This document shows, one piece after another, positions 1 to 9,072 of a DNA stretch of 53,854 nucleotides; within the stretch, counting starts at the first letter, position 1; each line of letters begins with the position of its first letter. The notes beneath the pieces are model-generated. The model was not told the origin of the DNA, made no database searches, and worked only from the letters and a program-made list of their open reading frames with translations. The position numbers were made by a program, and so were the translations under genes. Origin of the DNA: Photorhabdus bodei (GTDB taxonomy: Bacteria > Pseudomonadota > Gammaproteobacteria > Enterobacterales > Enterobacteriaceae); assembly GCF_003287735.1 (NCBI RefSeq), contig NZ_NSCM01000031.1, forward strand, positions 1 to 53,854. Reading direction: 5' to 3'.

Positions 1-2
1 TC

Positions 3-122
3 TGTTTCAGGTTCAATTGGCGCTTTAACCTTAAAAAAACATTCGAACAGCTTATTTATTCATGTATCCGGGCAGCACCTATACCTGAGTATTTACTCAA
101 GCTAGCTGAGATTCGATGGTAA
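3..122 (+). CDS. 3' end of a gene entering from the left edge, possibly a transposase
   Basis: Frame 3 is open from the window edge to a TAA at 120-122 and encodes 39 residues ending in PEYLLKLAEIRW. The composition (charged, amphipathic, basic start with FNWRFNL) looks coding and resembles the C-terminal tail of an insertion-sequence transposase, but this is a visual impression only and I cannot name the family. A second frame is open to a TAG at 103-105, so the assignment is not certain. Confidence 0.35.
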   Translation, partial: CFRFNWRFNLKKTFEQLIYSCIRAAPIPEYLLKLAEIRW

Positions 123-180
123 TCAGGTAGTAAAATAACTAGAATCAGTTTATTTGAATCAAAAACTGATGATAAGGATA

Positions 181-307
181 TATACCCTATGGATTTCAAG
201 ATGGATCGCGACGGCAAGGGAGTGAATCCCCGGGAGCATAGATAACGATGTGACCGGGGTGAGCGAGTGCAGCCAACAAAGAGGCAACTTGAAAGATAAC
301 CGATATA
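181..307 (+). repeat. ERIC element, copy 1
   Basis: Full-length ~127-bp imperfect palindrome that starts TATACCCTATGG and ends CGATATA. It contains the two cores matched by the classical ERIC-PCR primers (CCCCGGGAGCAT and GACCGGGGTGAGCG). It lies between the left-edge reading frame and the AbiE module. Small ORFs that run through it on both strands are a property of the repeat and are not genes. Confidence 0.95.
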
Positions 308-320
308 AACCAATTAATAA

Positions 321-350
321 CAAAGTGCCGACTTTTTGGTTAGCACTTTG
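321..350. repeat. 30-nt hairpin, related to one at 27968-27997
   Basis: CAAAGTG at 321-327 pairs with CACTTTG at 344-350 around a T-rich centre (331-340). A related 30-mer with the same arms occurs once more in the window on the opposite strand. It may be a small dispersed stem-loop repeat or a terminator; no function is assigned. Confidence 0.4.
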
Positions 351-659
351 CATAATAATGGATTATATAAAAGACGGGTTGATCTCAATATTCACTACCA
401 CAAAATTCTATCAGCTCAATATACACAATTTTCCTACTCATTATTTTAGCCCGTCAAACTAATATCACTATTAACTTCAAATTTGCACGTGATGCAATTG
501 CTTACCATAGCTCACAACTATTTTTTTCAAAAGGTCATTTTCTATTAAAATCAATCATGTTACTGATATATAATAAATTATTACGGATAGTTTTTTGTTT
601 TATGCCGTATTATACTACTATTATATGCAGCAATTTTGCATCCCTTTAAAGGAGGAGAT
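351..659. other. AT-rich leader region of the AbiE module
   Basis: No gene is visible. A TATACT hexamer at 611-616 is a good -10 match about 44 bp before the antitoxin start, but the hexamer 17 bp upstream (TAGTTT) is a poor -35. The strong Shine-Dalgarno AAAGGAGGA sits at 648-656, just before the ATG at 660. Confidence 0.35.
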
Positions 660-1085
660 ATGACAGCTTACGAAAAAATAAAACAAAAATTAAACAGATC
701 AAGACGTTACGTTTTTGAACGCAAAGATTTTGCTGATATCGCCAGTTATGATCAGACTGGCCGAGCACTTAAACAACTAACACAGAAAGGGCTACTCATT
801 AAAATTGGTCATGGGCTATATACAAAAGCCAGACCGAGCACTATATCAGGCAAGCCTATCCCAGCAAAACCTGGCGGTGTAGATGCCATTGTGTCTGAGG
901 TGCTAAAACTCAAAAAAATTGATTTTACTTTTGATGATTTAACACTCAGATTTATGAACGGTGAAATAACCCAAATCCCGGCATCAATTAAATTCAAATT
1001 TGATAATCGGAAATTTAGCACTCGCTTACAAATAGGCAGAAAAGTCATAAATGAAAAAGATAGATCAACTGAAAAAAGAGTTTAA
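660..1085 (+). CDS. DUF6088/AbiEi-like winged-helix antitoxin
   Basis: A 141-residue protein starting at the ATG at 660, chosen over the in-frame ATG at 636 because the Shine-Dalgarno AAAGGAGGA lies between them. Residues 1-60 (TAYEKIKQKL, an arginine-rich turn, then LTQKGLLIKIGHGLYTK) have the pattern of the winged-helix domain in DUF6088 and AbiEi antitoxins, which bind their own promoter and neutralise the partner nucleotidyltransferase. The 3' end overlaps the toxin gene by 35 bases in another frame, a common arrangement for coupled toxin-antitoxin pairs. Function is inferred from fold pattern and neighbour; the pair could serve phage defence or element maintenance. Confidence 0.72.
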   Translation: MTAYEKIKQKLNRSRRYVFERKDFADIASYDQTGRALKQLTQKGLLIKIGHGLYTKARPSTISGKPIPAKPGGVDAIVSEVLKLKKIDFTFDDLTLRFMNGEITQIPASIKFKFDNRKFSTRLQIGRKVINEKDRSTEKRV

Positions 1086-2019
1086 TGATGTTGCATTTGA
1101 ACTAGGCATAGATAACCCTGCAATCATTGAAAAAGACTTTTGGATAGTCCATTTACTTACTCTAATTGCAAAGGTTGAATCTGGCGTATTTACCATTATT
1201 TTTGGTGGTGGTATTGCTCTCGCTAAATCACACGTTAAAATTATGCGAATGTCTGAAGATGTTGATCTTAAAATTATTCCGCGTAGCAACTGGCAATCTG
1301 TTAACCGTTCGGAACGTAAGAGAATGCGGAAGATTTTTCAAGAACAGCTACTTGCTACCATTATTACTGATGATGCTTTCAAAATTACTGAAAAACCGAT
1401 AAAACGTGATGAATACCGGTATGTAGAAATTGAAATTAGATATCCTCAACAATACCAGATTGCCCCTTGTTTAAGACCTATTATTAAACTTGAGTTAATG
1501 GAAACGACTTTATTTGAAAAACCAGATCACCGAGCTATTTCATCGCTTGTGGCTGAACTATATAGACGTGATACCGAGGTAAAAGAGTTTTTATGCGTTA
1601 ACATCGAATCGACATTTGTAGAAAAAATAGTATCTATGTTAAGACGTACAGCATTAGCTGAGCGTAATCCAGAAAAGGATGATGAAACTTTAATAAGGCA
1701 TATCTACGATGTACATCTGATAGCCACCAGCTATAAACTGGATTTAGCTAATGTATTTTCAATATTTAGCAAAGTTGTTTCCGAAGATATTGCTAAATAT
1801 GGACGTAAACACCCTGAGTTTACTGATAACCCATTTGACGAGATGAAATATGCACTGTTACAGCTAAAAAACAATAAAAAGTACGCTCAACGCTTTGAGG
1901 CTTATGTAGCTCCTATGGTTTACAATCAACAACCCCACGACTTTAAAACCTGTTTTGCAACCTTTGAGAAGATCTCAGCCGATATATTGGATCAGAGAAG
2001 TTTTTCGTCAGTTTTCTAA
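1051..2019 (+). CDS. AbiEii-family nucleotidyltransferase toxin
   Basis: A 322-residue protein of the AbiEii/toxin nucleotidyltransferase family (type IV toxin-antitoxin). Residues 24-30 carry the conserved IEKDFWI stretch, and residues 51-75 hold the active-site block FGGGIAL...MRMSEDVDLKI, the GG(x)AL...R.S.D.D signature whose two aspartates coordinate metal. A basic helix around RRTALAERN follows near residue 205. Family members transfer nucleotides to cellular targets (tRNA acceptor ends for relatives such as MenT) and stop growth reversibly. Start overlaps the antitoxin gene by 35 bases. The length fits the family, and all key residues visible to me are intact, so the pair is probably functional. 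Confidence 0.82.
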   Translation: MKKIDQLKKEFNDVAFELGIDNPAIIEKDFWIVHLLTLIAKVESGVFTIIFGGGIALAKSHVKIMRMSEDVDLKIIPRSNWQSVNRSERKRMRKIFQEQLLATIITDDAFKITEKPIKRDEYRYVEIEIRYPQQYQIAPCLRPIIKLELMETTLFEKPDHRAISSLVAELYRRDTEVKEFLCVNIESTFVEKIVSMLRRTALAERNPEKDDETLIRHIYDVHLIATSYKLDLANVFSIFSKVVSEDIAKYGRKHPEFTDNPFDEMKYALLQLKNNKKYAQRFEAYVAPMVYNQQPHDFKTCFATFEKISADILDQRSFSSVF

Positions 2020-2025
2020 CTGTAT

Positions 2026-2152
2026 TATACCCAATGGATTTCAAGATGGATCACGACGGCAAGGGAGTGAATCCCCGGGAGCATAGATAACGATGTGACC
2101 GGGGTGAGCGAGTGCAGCCAACAAAGAGGCAACTTGAAAGATAACAGGTATA
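2026..2152 (+). repeat. ERIC element, copy 2
   Basis: Full-length copy in the same orientation as copy 1, beginning TATACCCAATGG only 6 bases after the stop codon of the AbiEii gene and ending ACAGGTATA. It separates the AbiE module from the convergent 3' end of the T6SS operon. Confidence 0.95.
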
Positions 2153-2248
2153 TTTAAGTAGGAGGTAGATTTATATTAGTTTCCCCACCCAATACGAAGG
2201 TTTTCGGTGTTTTTTGCTAAAAACCTCTGACTAAGGGTAGTATCTATC

Positions 2249-4882
2249 TCAACCAAAATAACACTGAAATACCGCATTCTCCCAAGCAACTTTCAATTGA
2301 GAATAACGTTGATTCTCCATCGTTGCTGTCAGCAATTTACGACTCATCTGCGGCAATAAAATATTAGTAATAATAGAATCAACCCTGCGAGCGCCAGATT
2401 CCTGTTCCATACAACAAGCCATAATCTGTTGTGTCACTCGGCGATCAAATTGCGCTTCAATACCATAATTTTCCCACAGGCGTTGGGCTACCCGCGTCAA
2501 TTGCAATTGTACAATCTTTTCCAGTATTTCATCACTCAATGACAAGAAAGGAATGACCGTCAGACGGCCAAGCAAAGCCGCAGGAAATATCCGTAGCAGC
2601 GGTTGACGTAACTGCTGCGTCAACATTTCCACATCCAGCAAACCATCCTGCCGGGTACAGGCACTGATAACCTCCTGACTACCCACATTCGAGGTCAGTA
2701 TGATTAACGTATTGCGGAAATCAATGCGACAACCTTCTCCATCTTCCATCCAGCCTTTATCGAACACCTGAAAAAACAGCTCATGTACATCAGGATGTGC
2801 TTTTTCCACCTCATCCAGTAACACCAAACTGTATGGATGTCGGCGAACAGCCTCCGTCAGCACGCCACCTTCACCATAACCGACATATCCCGGCGGTGCC
2901 CCTTTCAACGTTGATACACTGTGTGGCTCCTGAAACTCACTCATGTTGATAGTGATCAGATTCTGCTCACCACCATACAGATTTTCAGCCAATGCCAACG
3001 CTGTTTCGGTTTTCCCTACCCCAGAAGGGCCACATAACAGAAATACCCCCACCGGCTTATTGGGATCACCCAAGTGTGCACGTGCCGTACGTACCCGTTC
3101 ACTGATGATACTTAACGCATGTTGCTGACCAATAACCCGTTGCTCCAAGCTATGTTCCAAATTCTGGACAATACTGATCTCATTTTTCACCATCCGGCCA
3201 AGAGGAATTCCAGTCCAATCCGCAACCACGGCTGCAACACTGTGGGCATCCACTGCAACCGTAATTAATGGCTGTTCCCCCTGCAATAAACTCAATTGTT
3301 GTCGGCAATTCTGTAATTGTGTCTGCCAAGCCAAACGCTGCGCATCATCTGCCGACATTTCATCATCAGCAATGAGTTGCTGGCGTAAGCTGATAATCTG
3401 CTGAGCCAGCCGCATTTCATCCTGCCAACGCTGCGCGATTTGCTGCTCCTCTGCCTGCAATTCATGACGTTGGCCGTCAAGCTGTGCTAAACGTGCACGA
3501 TGATCGCCATCACCACCCAGTTGCTGTTCGCGGCAAACAATCTCATATTCAATCTGAAGTGCATCAAGCCGACGGCGGTAATCTTCCAATACCGCCGGCG
3601 GGCTGTGCTGACTGACCGCTACCCGCGCGCAAGTGGTGTCAAGCAGGGCTATTGCTTTATCGGGCAACTGGCGAGCCGGAATATAACGATGAGAGAACGA
3701 TACCGCGGCTTCTAACGCTTCATCCAGCAATAACACGCCATGATGTCGTTCTAATTGTCTGGACAGGCTACGTACCATCTGTAAAGCTAATGCTTCGTCC
3801 GGCTGTGCAACCTGCAACACCTGAAAACGTCGCGTCAACGCCGGATCTTTTTCAATGTGCTTTTTGTATTCTGCCCAAGTGGTCGCCCCAATAGTACGCA
3901 ACTGTCCACGCGCCAGAGCCGGTTTCAACAGGTTTGCCGCGTCACCTATCCCTTGCACGCCACCGGCGCCAATCAACATGTGAATCTCGTCAATAAATAG
4001 AATAATGGGCACTGGGCTTTGTTGAACCTCGTTAATCACCGCCTGCAAACGTGCTTCAAATTCTCCCTTCAGGCCCGCCCCTGCTTCTAAACGGCCAATA
4101 TCCAATGACCAGAGCTGAACATGGCACAATGACGGTGGTAAATCACCCGATGCAATCCGTAGCGCCAACCCTTCTACCAGCGCCGTTTTACCCACCCCTG
4201 CCTCACCGGTAATCAACGGATTGTTTTGCCGACGGCGTAACAGAATATCAATCAGTTGGCGGATCTCTTTATCCCGCCCGACAACCGGATCAATTTGTCC
4301 AGCACGCGCCAATGCAGTCATATCCTGTGCATAACATTGCAGCGCACTGTCGGATGCCAACAGCCCTCCCCCTCTCTCCGCCGCCACTGTTTTCAGTAGG
4401 CTATTTTCCGTACTGTCGCACAGAATACGGGTAAAATCCTGTGCCAGACTCTCCGCATTAATCCGGGCAAACTGAGCAGAAATCGCCAATAGATGTTGGC
4501 GCAGATTAAAGGTGGTTAACAATGCCAGCAATAGATGCGCCCCTCGGATCTCACTTGCCGCAAAGGTCACAGAACTACATACCCAAGCCTGTTCCACTGC
4601 TTCATCAATATGGGTAGAGAGATCGGAAATCGCGCTGGCTCCACGCGGTAATGTATCCAGCGCTTGTACAATATCCAGCGCCATTTGCTGTTCATCCAGC
4701 GCAAAATAGCCCATGATCTGTTGCAGATCACCCGCTGCCTGCTGCATCAGTTGATGCAACCAGTGCGCCAGTTCCACATAAGGATTGCCCCGCAATTTAC
4801 AAAACGTGCTGGCGCTGTCCAAAGCTCGAAATAACGGCGCATTCAGTTTATTAAACAGTGACTGGCGATTGATATCCAACAT
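2249..4882 (-). CDS. clpV: T6SS ATPase ClpV/TssH
   Basis: An 877-residue AAA+ disaggregase that recycles the contracted type VI secretion sheath. An N-terminal double-Clp domain (about residues 1-160) is followed by two AAA+ modules. The first has Walker A GEAGVGKTALVEG and Walker B ILFIDEIH, then comes a coiled-coil middle region rich in Q/L heptads, and the second has GPSGVGKTETALALAE and LVLLDEVEKAHPD. All ATPase motifs are intact. The open frame extends upstream to 4978, but the ATG at 4882 is preferred because GAGGATGTT precedes it and because MLDINRQSL is a natural ClpV N-terminus. It is the last gene of the operon, 47 bp after tssG. Confidence 0.95.
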   Translation of the reverse strand: MLDINRQSLFNKLNAPLFRALDSASTFCKLRGNPYVELAHWLHQLMQQAAGDLQQIMGYFALDEQQMALDIVQALDTLPRGASAISDLSTHIDEAVEQAWVCSSVTFAASEIRGAHLLLALLTTFNLRQHLLAISAQFARINAESLAQDFTRILCDSTENSLLKTVAAERGGGLLASDSALQCYAQDMTALARAGQIDPVVGRDKEIRQLIDILLRRRQNNPLITGEAGVGKTALVEGLALRIASGDLPPSLCHVQLWSLDIGRLEAGAGLKGEFEARLQAVINEVQQSPVPIILFIDEIHMLIGAGGVQGIGDAANLLKPALARGQLRTIGATTWAEYKKHIEKDPALTRRFQVLQVAQPDEALALQMVRSLSRQLERHHGVLLLDEALEAAVSFSHRYIPARQLPDKAIALLDTTCARVAVSQHSPPAVLEDYRRRLDALQIEYEIVCREQQLGGDGDHRARLAQLDGQRHELQAEEQQIAQRWQDEMRLAQQIISLRQQLIADDEMSADDAQRLAWQTQLQNCRQQLSLLQGEQPLITVAVDAHSVAAVVADWTGIPLGRMVKNEISIVQNLEHSLEQRVIGQQHALSIISERVRTARAHLGDPNKPVGVFLLCGPSGVGKTETALALAENLYGGEQNLITINMSEFQEPHSVSTLKGAPPGYVGYGEGGVLTEAVRRHPYSLVLLDEVEKAHPDVHELFFQVFDKGWMEDGEGCRIDFRNTLIILTSNVGSQEVISACTRQDGLLDVEMLTQQLRQPLLRIFPAALLGRLTVIPFLSLSDEILEKIVQLQLTRVAQRLWENYGIEAQFDRRVTQQIMACCMEQESGARRVDSIITNILLPQMSRKLLTATMENQRYSQLKVAWENAVFQCYFG

Positions 4883-4928
4883 AACATCCTCGTCCATATT
4901 GGTAGATAAAGAAAACAAGTACAGTCTG

Positions 4929-6014
4929 CTATGACTGCGCAGGGTTATTTGGGCTAAAGCAGAGATCACTGCGATCATGATGGTGGATATTCAGCCCTAA
5001 CCAACAGTTCTGCCCTAGAGACTGAGCGCTTCCTAGCGAACATCCTTGATAATGCTGATGATCCAGCGTAACTCTGAGCTTCCAGGCATATTCAAGGCCG
5101 ACATAACACCGAACCCAATCACACAATTGCCGCAGCTCATCACGACAGGATGTTGCAAACCGTGAAGCCGGTAAGAAACGCTGATATACCGGCCAAGAGA
5201 GCGGTCCAAGTTCCAGACAAAATGCATATTGCACATCAGCCACCGCAATACCGAGACGAGTAGTACTGCCTAACCGAGCACCAGCATGACCATTGTGCAA
5301 CCGCAACTGATCATCACGGTCTATCGTCAACCAATGAAACTGGTTTTCATGCAATGTCACCGGCAAGCCAAAGTGGTAACGCAGCAGACACAACAGGCCA
5401 TCTTTGTTACGCAGCTGGCGGTTCAGATGCCCCACCATATAGTGGTGCGTCCGCTGGTGCCGGAGGCAATGGCCCCGGCCGATCAAACTGGCAAAAAAAT
5501 AATCGAAGCGGCGGTTATCACTACGATCAAAAGAGAGGCAAGGTTGAGCATCCGCCCATGCACGCCAAAACAGAGTGATTAGACGGTGCTGAAACAGATT
5601 GAAAAAGGCACTCAACGCATGATCTTTATGTTGCTTCTGACGTTGCCAGGCAAACTCGGTGACATGCAAAGGCAGAGGCCCATTCGGGCCAAACAGGCCA
5701 AAGTTATTGATATTAATCTGATAACAAGTGCCATTTGGATAAGGTGCGATGGCCGCAATTTCTGCCGGCGCAAAGCATAATGCTGGCTGTTGCCCCAAAC
5801 GTAGGGGTTCATCACGCGGTAAAGGTGAACGCCCCAGTGGATAAGGTGAACCTGACTGTGCATCAATCCGCCGCAACAACTGAAACAGATCGAAATTCCA
5901 CGGCCTCTTTTCTCTTTCAGCCCAAAAATACGCATCAAGTGCGGATGACGCAGCATGCGCTTTCTCTCCAGCCGGTACGATCTGATTGTCGGCATGTATG
6001 GCGAATATCTTCAT
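4929..6014 (-). CDS. tssG: T6SS baseplate protein TssG
   Basis: A 361-residue protein of the TssG (ImpH/VasB) family, part of the TssEFG-K baseplate wedge. Visible family features are WNFDLFQLLRRID near residue 40, the NNFGLFGPNGPLP motif around residue 103, and an arginine-rich middle with FFNLFQHRLITLFWRAW. Its ATG overlaps the tssF stop by the classic ATGA, so translation is probably coupled. Followed by clpV. Confidence 0.93.
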   Translation of the reverse strand: MKIFAIHADNQIVPAGEKAHAASSALDAYFWAEREKRPWNFDLFQLLRRIDAQSGSPYPLGRSPLPRDEPLRLGQQPALCFAPAEIAAIAPYPNGTCYQININNFGLFGPNGPLPLHVTEFAWQRQKQHKDHALSAFFNLFQHRLITLFWRAWADAQPCLSFDRSDNRRFDYFFASLIGRGHCLRHQRTHHYMVGHLNRQLRNKDGLLCLLRYHFGLPVTLHENQFHWLTIDRDDQLRLHNGHAGARLGSTTRLGIAVADVQYAFCLELGPLSWPVYQRFLPASRFATSCRDELRQLCDWVRCYVGLEYAWKLRVTLDHQHYQGCSLGSAQSLGQNCWLGLNIHHHDRSDLCFSPNNPAQS

Positions 6015-7879
6015 AACGATGTCCTCACTCCATCACATGCCGACCAGAACCCGATAACGCCTCGTTGCACACTGGATAATGTTGTTTCCGCAAAACTGTT
6101 TACTGTCACCAAACGGCTAAATAGATGTGCCAATACGCTCCCCATTAGCCAAGGAGATCGGCCAGAAAATGTCTGTTCGTCTATCTCCAACGCCACGCTA
6201 ATCCCGCGTCGAAATAGCGGTGTGCCAACCATATGACGATTCTGCGCTTGCAAGCGGCAACTCCGGATGCCGTTAATTTGTTGAGCAATCACCGCATCAG
6301 CCTGACTGGCATGAAAACGTAATAACCGCCGTAATTCCGCTTCACCTTGTTCAGTGGCGCAATTCTGCAAGCTGAAATAGTTGAACTGTAATTGATTGAT
6401 CAACTGCCAGCAGGCACTACTCTCTGCCAATGCCGGACGAGGTTCAGTAGGGCCTTTACGCAACCGCACAGCAGCAACGGGAACTGAATCCTGCATCACC
6501 AGCCCCTCTTGCGCCTGTCGTTGCAGTAATAAAGGTAGATCACGGTTGGTACACAGAACTTCCGCACTGAGATATTTCAAATCGCTGCGCCAAGGCGGAT
6601 GATGCTCATCTGCCAAAGAGAGATAGACCTCACTGCCAAGATAATCAGAACGCATGCCATAACGATCCACATGCTGTGGCAACAGGCGCGATTCACGGCG
6701 GATAGAAAAATACCCCGCATTAACTAACACATCACTACATTGGGTACGATAAAGGGGATGGAAAATATAGCGTTCGTCGCTGTCATGCTGAGTACCAATA
6801 CCGCGTAATGCTGTGACAGAAAAAACCTCATAATCAAGCGGACGCATGTTATCGACCACAACATGGTATTCATGCTGTTGTTCATTGAGCGTCATCGGTT
6901 CAGCGGTACGGGGAAAAAGATTGATAGCAGGGGTGCAGTGTAGAGCCAAGTGGCTAACATCCACCACCTTTTCCAACTGTGGCGAACGTACATCCAGCAG
7001 GATCTGAATTTCCAATCGCTGTTGTTTACCGGCCTGCGCTAGCAACGGCTGCAAGCCACTGATGCTGAAAAACTGGAAACGGGCCGGAAAGGCAAAATAT
7101 TCCTGCAACAGGCGATACGCGTCGACATTGCGCAAATCAACGGGCAACAACGCCTGCTCGGCAGTAAACCCCTCATGACGCAGTGACTGAGGAGGCAATA
7201 ATAACCGTTGTACAGTACTTCCGGGGATTTGGCACAATACCCCCTGACAATGCACCATCAGTAACTCTAATAGTTGTAAAGCGGGAATATCACCGCCACT
7301 GAGGTAGAACATCAACGTATCACATTGCAATTCACCCAATGACACATTGTCAAAACACGATAGCTGGATACGCAAAGTGCCCTGCACATTAGCACCGCCA
7401 AAGGCAGAAAGAGGAACATCCGCGGATACGCCCCCCAATTCCACCTGTAATAAACGCAACGGCTGCAAAGTCACATCCTGCGCGGTACGATAGCGGCAAC
7501 TGATCCCTTTCTTTTTCAGTGCCTGACTTTCCATCAATGAACCTCGCGGCACCAGAAAACCTTTACTCAAATCCCCCTTAGTGGGATCTGGTTGTAATTC
7601 AACAATTACCATTGAAGGCAAGCCAGCAAGATAGTTAGGATAAAGCGCTTCTAGCAACTGGGCAGAGAAACGTGGAAATTCAGCATCCATCTTGAGTTGA
7701 ATACGCGAAGTCAAAAAAGCAACGCCCTCCAGCAAACGCTCAACGTAAGGATCGGTAATGTCATTGCCCTGCATCCCTAACCGCCCGGCAATGCCAGGAT
7801 AATAATGGGCAAATTCATCTCCCATTTCACGCAGCCATGCCAACTCGCGGTTGTAATACTCCAGTAATTTTTCATGCAT
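6011..7879 (-). CDS. tssF: T6SS baseplate protein TssF
   Basis: A 622-residue protein of the TssF (ImpG/VasA) family. The N-terminus MHEKLLEYYNRELAWLREMGDEFA and the following DPYVERLLEGVAFLTSRI are close to the family consensus, as is FPRFSAQLLEALYPNYLAGLPSM. Two TssF and one TssG form the baseplate wedge on which the sheath and Hcp tube are built. Length is typical for the family. It starts three bases after the tssE stop and overlaps tssG by four bases. Confidence 0.94.
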   Translation of the reverse strand: MHEKLLEYYNRELAWLREMGDEFAHYYPGIAGRLGMQGNDITDPYVERLLEGVAFLTSRIQLKMDAEFPRFSAQLLEALYPNYLAGLPSMVIVELQPDPTKGDLSKGFLVPRGSLMESQALKKKGISCRYRTAQDVTLQPLRLLQVELGGVSADVPLSAFGGANVQGTLRIQLSCFDNVSLGELQCDTLMFYLSGGDIPALQLLELLMVHCQGVLCQIPGSTVQRLLLPPQSLRHEGFTAEQALLPVDLRNVDAYRLLQEYFAFPARFQFFSISGLQPLLAQAGKQQRLEIQILLDVRSPQLEKVVDVSHLALHCTPAINLFPRTAEPMTLNEQQHEYHVVVDNMRPLDYEVFSVTALRGIGTQHDSDERYIFHPLYRTQCSDVLVNAGYFSIRRESRLLPQHVDRYGMRSDYLGSEVYLSLADEHHPPWRSDLKYLSAEVLCTNRDLPLLLQRQAQEGLVMQDSVPVAAVRLRKGPTEPRPALAESSACWQLINQLQFNYFSLQNCATEQGEAELRRLLRFHASQADAVIAQQINGIRSCRLQAQNRHMVGTPLFRRGISVALEIDEQTFSGRSPWLMGSVLAHLFSRLVTVNSFAETTLSSVQRGVIGFWSACDGVRTSL

Positions 7880-7882
7880 GAT

Positions 7883-8407
7883 TTATCCTCCATCCACCAG
7901 CTCAAAATGCCCGTTTTCCAGATCAACATGGCTACTGAAAGTGAAGGCTAATGGGCGAGAAAAACCCAACAGATGTCCTCGGATTTCAAAACAGAGAATA
8001 TTGTGAGCATTCAGTTGCTGATCACCCCGCATTCCCGTGATGGTTAATTCCCGCGGAATAATGCGCGGTTCAAAATGGATAATGGCTTCACGTATCGCGC
8101 ACTCAATACTTTCCCAGTTCACCTGAGAAATAAACTTTCCGGCCAGCGCCCGGATGCCAAAATTTAACGTACTGGTACTAACATGCGGCCAGGATGAAAG
8201 ATCGGCTCCAGAAGAGTAGTGATCGCAGTTAAGCAGAGCCTGCAAATTATGCAGAACCGAAAGGCGAAGCTGTTGAGCGCTATTGCCAAACAGTACCTGT
8301 TCCCCATCATTGCCATTCTCAGTCAGACGCTCAAGCAACATAGGAGCGCCATAGATTGCAGGAGAACGGCATACCCCTGCGTTTTTCTCTGGTATTTTGC
8401 TCATCAT
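7883..8407 (-). CDS. tssE: T6SS baseplate protein TssE (gp25-like)
   Basis: A 174-residue GPW/gp25-fold protein. Residues 25-75 hold ERL...LRLSVLHNLQALLNC, the usual helical start of TssE, and the motif AIIHFEPRI near residue 130 is the conserved EPR loop that contacts the sheath end. The start is an ATGATG directly after the stop of the upstream gene, with only a weak ribosome site, so expression probably relies on coupling. The N-terminal extension ahead of residue 22 is not conserved in my memory of the family. Confidence 0.88.
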   Translation of the reverse strand: MMSKIPEKNAGVCRSPAIYGAPMLLERLTENGNDGEQVLFGNSAQQLRLSVLHNLQALLNCDHYSSGADLSSWPHVSTSTLNFGIRALAGKFISQVNWESIECAIREAIIHFEPRIIPRELTITGMRGDQQLNAHNILCFEIRGHLLGFSRPLAFTFSSHVDLENGHFELVDGG

Positions 8408-9043
8408 TTAGCCCATATGAATCTGTTCAGAATCCACTTTCGTCACTGCCTGCGACGTAATGATGGTATTACGTGCATGTAAACGTACATAATCGCGGGC
8501 TTGGCAATCCAGTTGCCCAACACGTACATGTTCTGCCTGTTCGACCTTACGCAATACGCGCTGGCTGATTTGAACCACGGTTTTCCACAATGCCTCCACA
8601 CGCTGGCCAAGCAGACAGGCCACATTGACCCAAACCGTCAACTCATCACCGCTGTAACGCATATGGGTGATATGGCAATCACTCTGTTGCGCACTAATCT
8701 GCACAGATTGGCTATCAATAGTGATCTGTTCAGCACTGTGGAACATCAATTCGCCTTGCGGAGCAATATGCAAATCTCCCGGAACAGTGAGCGTCACCGG
8801 TTGCTGTTCATCAGCCCGACTTAACACCGCCAGCACCCATAGCCGATGGTTATCATCACCATGAATCAGCACCTCATCACCGATTTGCGGTATTAACAAA
8901 CAACTGATGGCGACACCACATTGCCAGCCACGCTGCTGATACTCCACGACCACTTCCCCTGTTGGCAAGGTATTAACAACTTGCCCCACAGCCTGTTGAG
9001 GAAGATTAATCTCCAATGGAAATGATTTTTGCGTTGCGTTCAT
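8408..9043 (-). CDS. DUF3540-like T6SS accessory protein
   Basis: A 211-residue protein resembling the DUF3540 family that accompanies DUF2169 and PAAR-like genes in T6SS clusters. The N-terminal half contains an OB-fold-like region (VGQVVNTLPTGEVVVEYQQRG ... PQIGDEVLIHGD) followed by a beta-rich middle and a basic C-terminus. I chose the ATG at 9043: the frame is open to 9091, but that start lies inside the previous gene, and GGGAT precedes 9043. Role unknown; probably helps load or assemble the spike and its effector. Confidence 0.7.
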   Translation of the reverse strand: MNATQKSFPLEINLPQQAVGQVVNTLPTGEVVVEYQQRGWQCGVAISCLLIPQIGDEVLIHGDDNHRLWVLAVLSRADEQQPVTLTVPGDLHIAPQGELMFHSAEQITIDSQSVQISAQQSDCHITHMRYSGDELTVWVNVACLLGQRVEALWKTVVQISQRVLRKVEQAEHVRVGQLDCQARDYVRLHARNTIITSQAVTKVDSEQIHMG

Positions 9044-9072
9044 AAATAAAAATCCCGATATCCCGTTAAGCG

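Noticed and set aside
56..353. Minus-strand frames of 85 and 64 codons over the first ERIC copy
   Set aside because: They run through the ERIC palindrome, which gives the same peptides (SPRSHRYLCSRG and the like) at every copy; they have no ribosome site.
5286..5995. Several frames of 70-127 codons overlapping tssG on both strands
   Set aside because: They are shadow frames of a well-supported T6SS gene, low in protein-like pattern, without ribosome sites.
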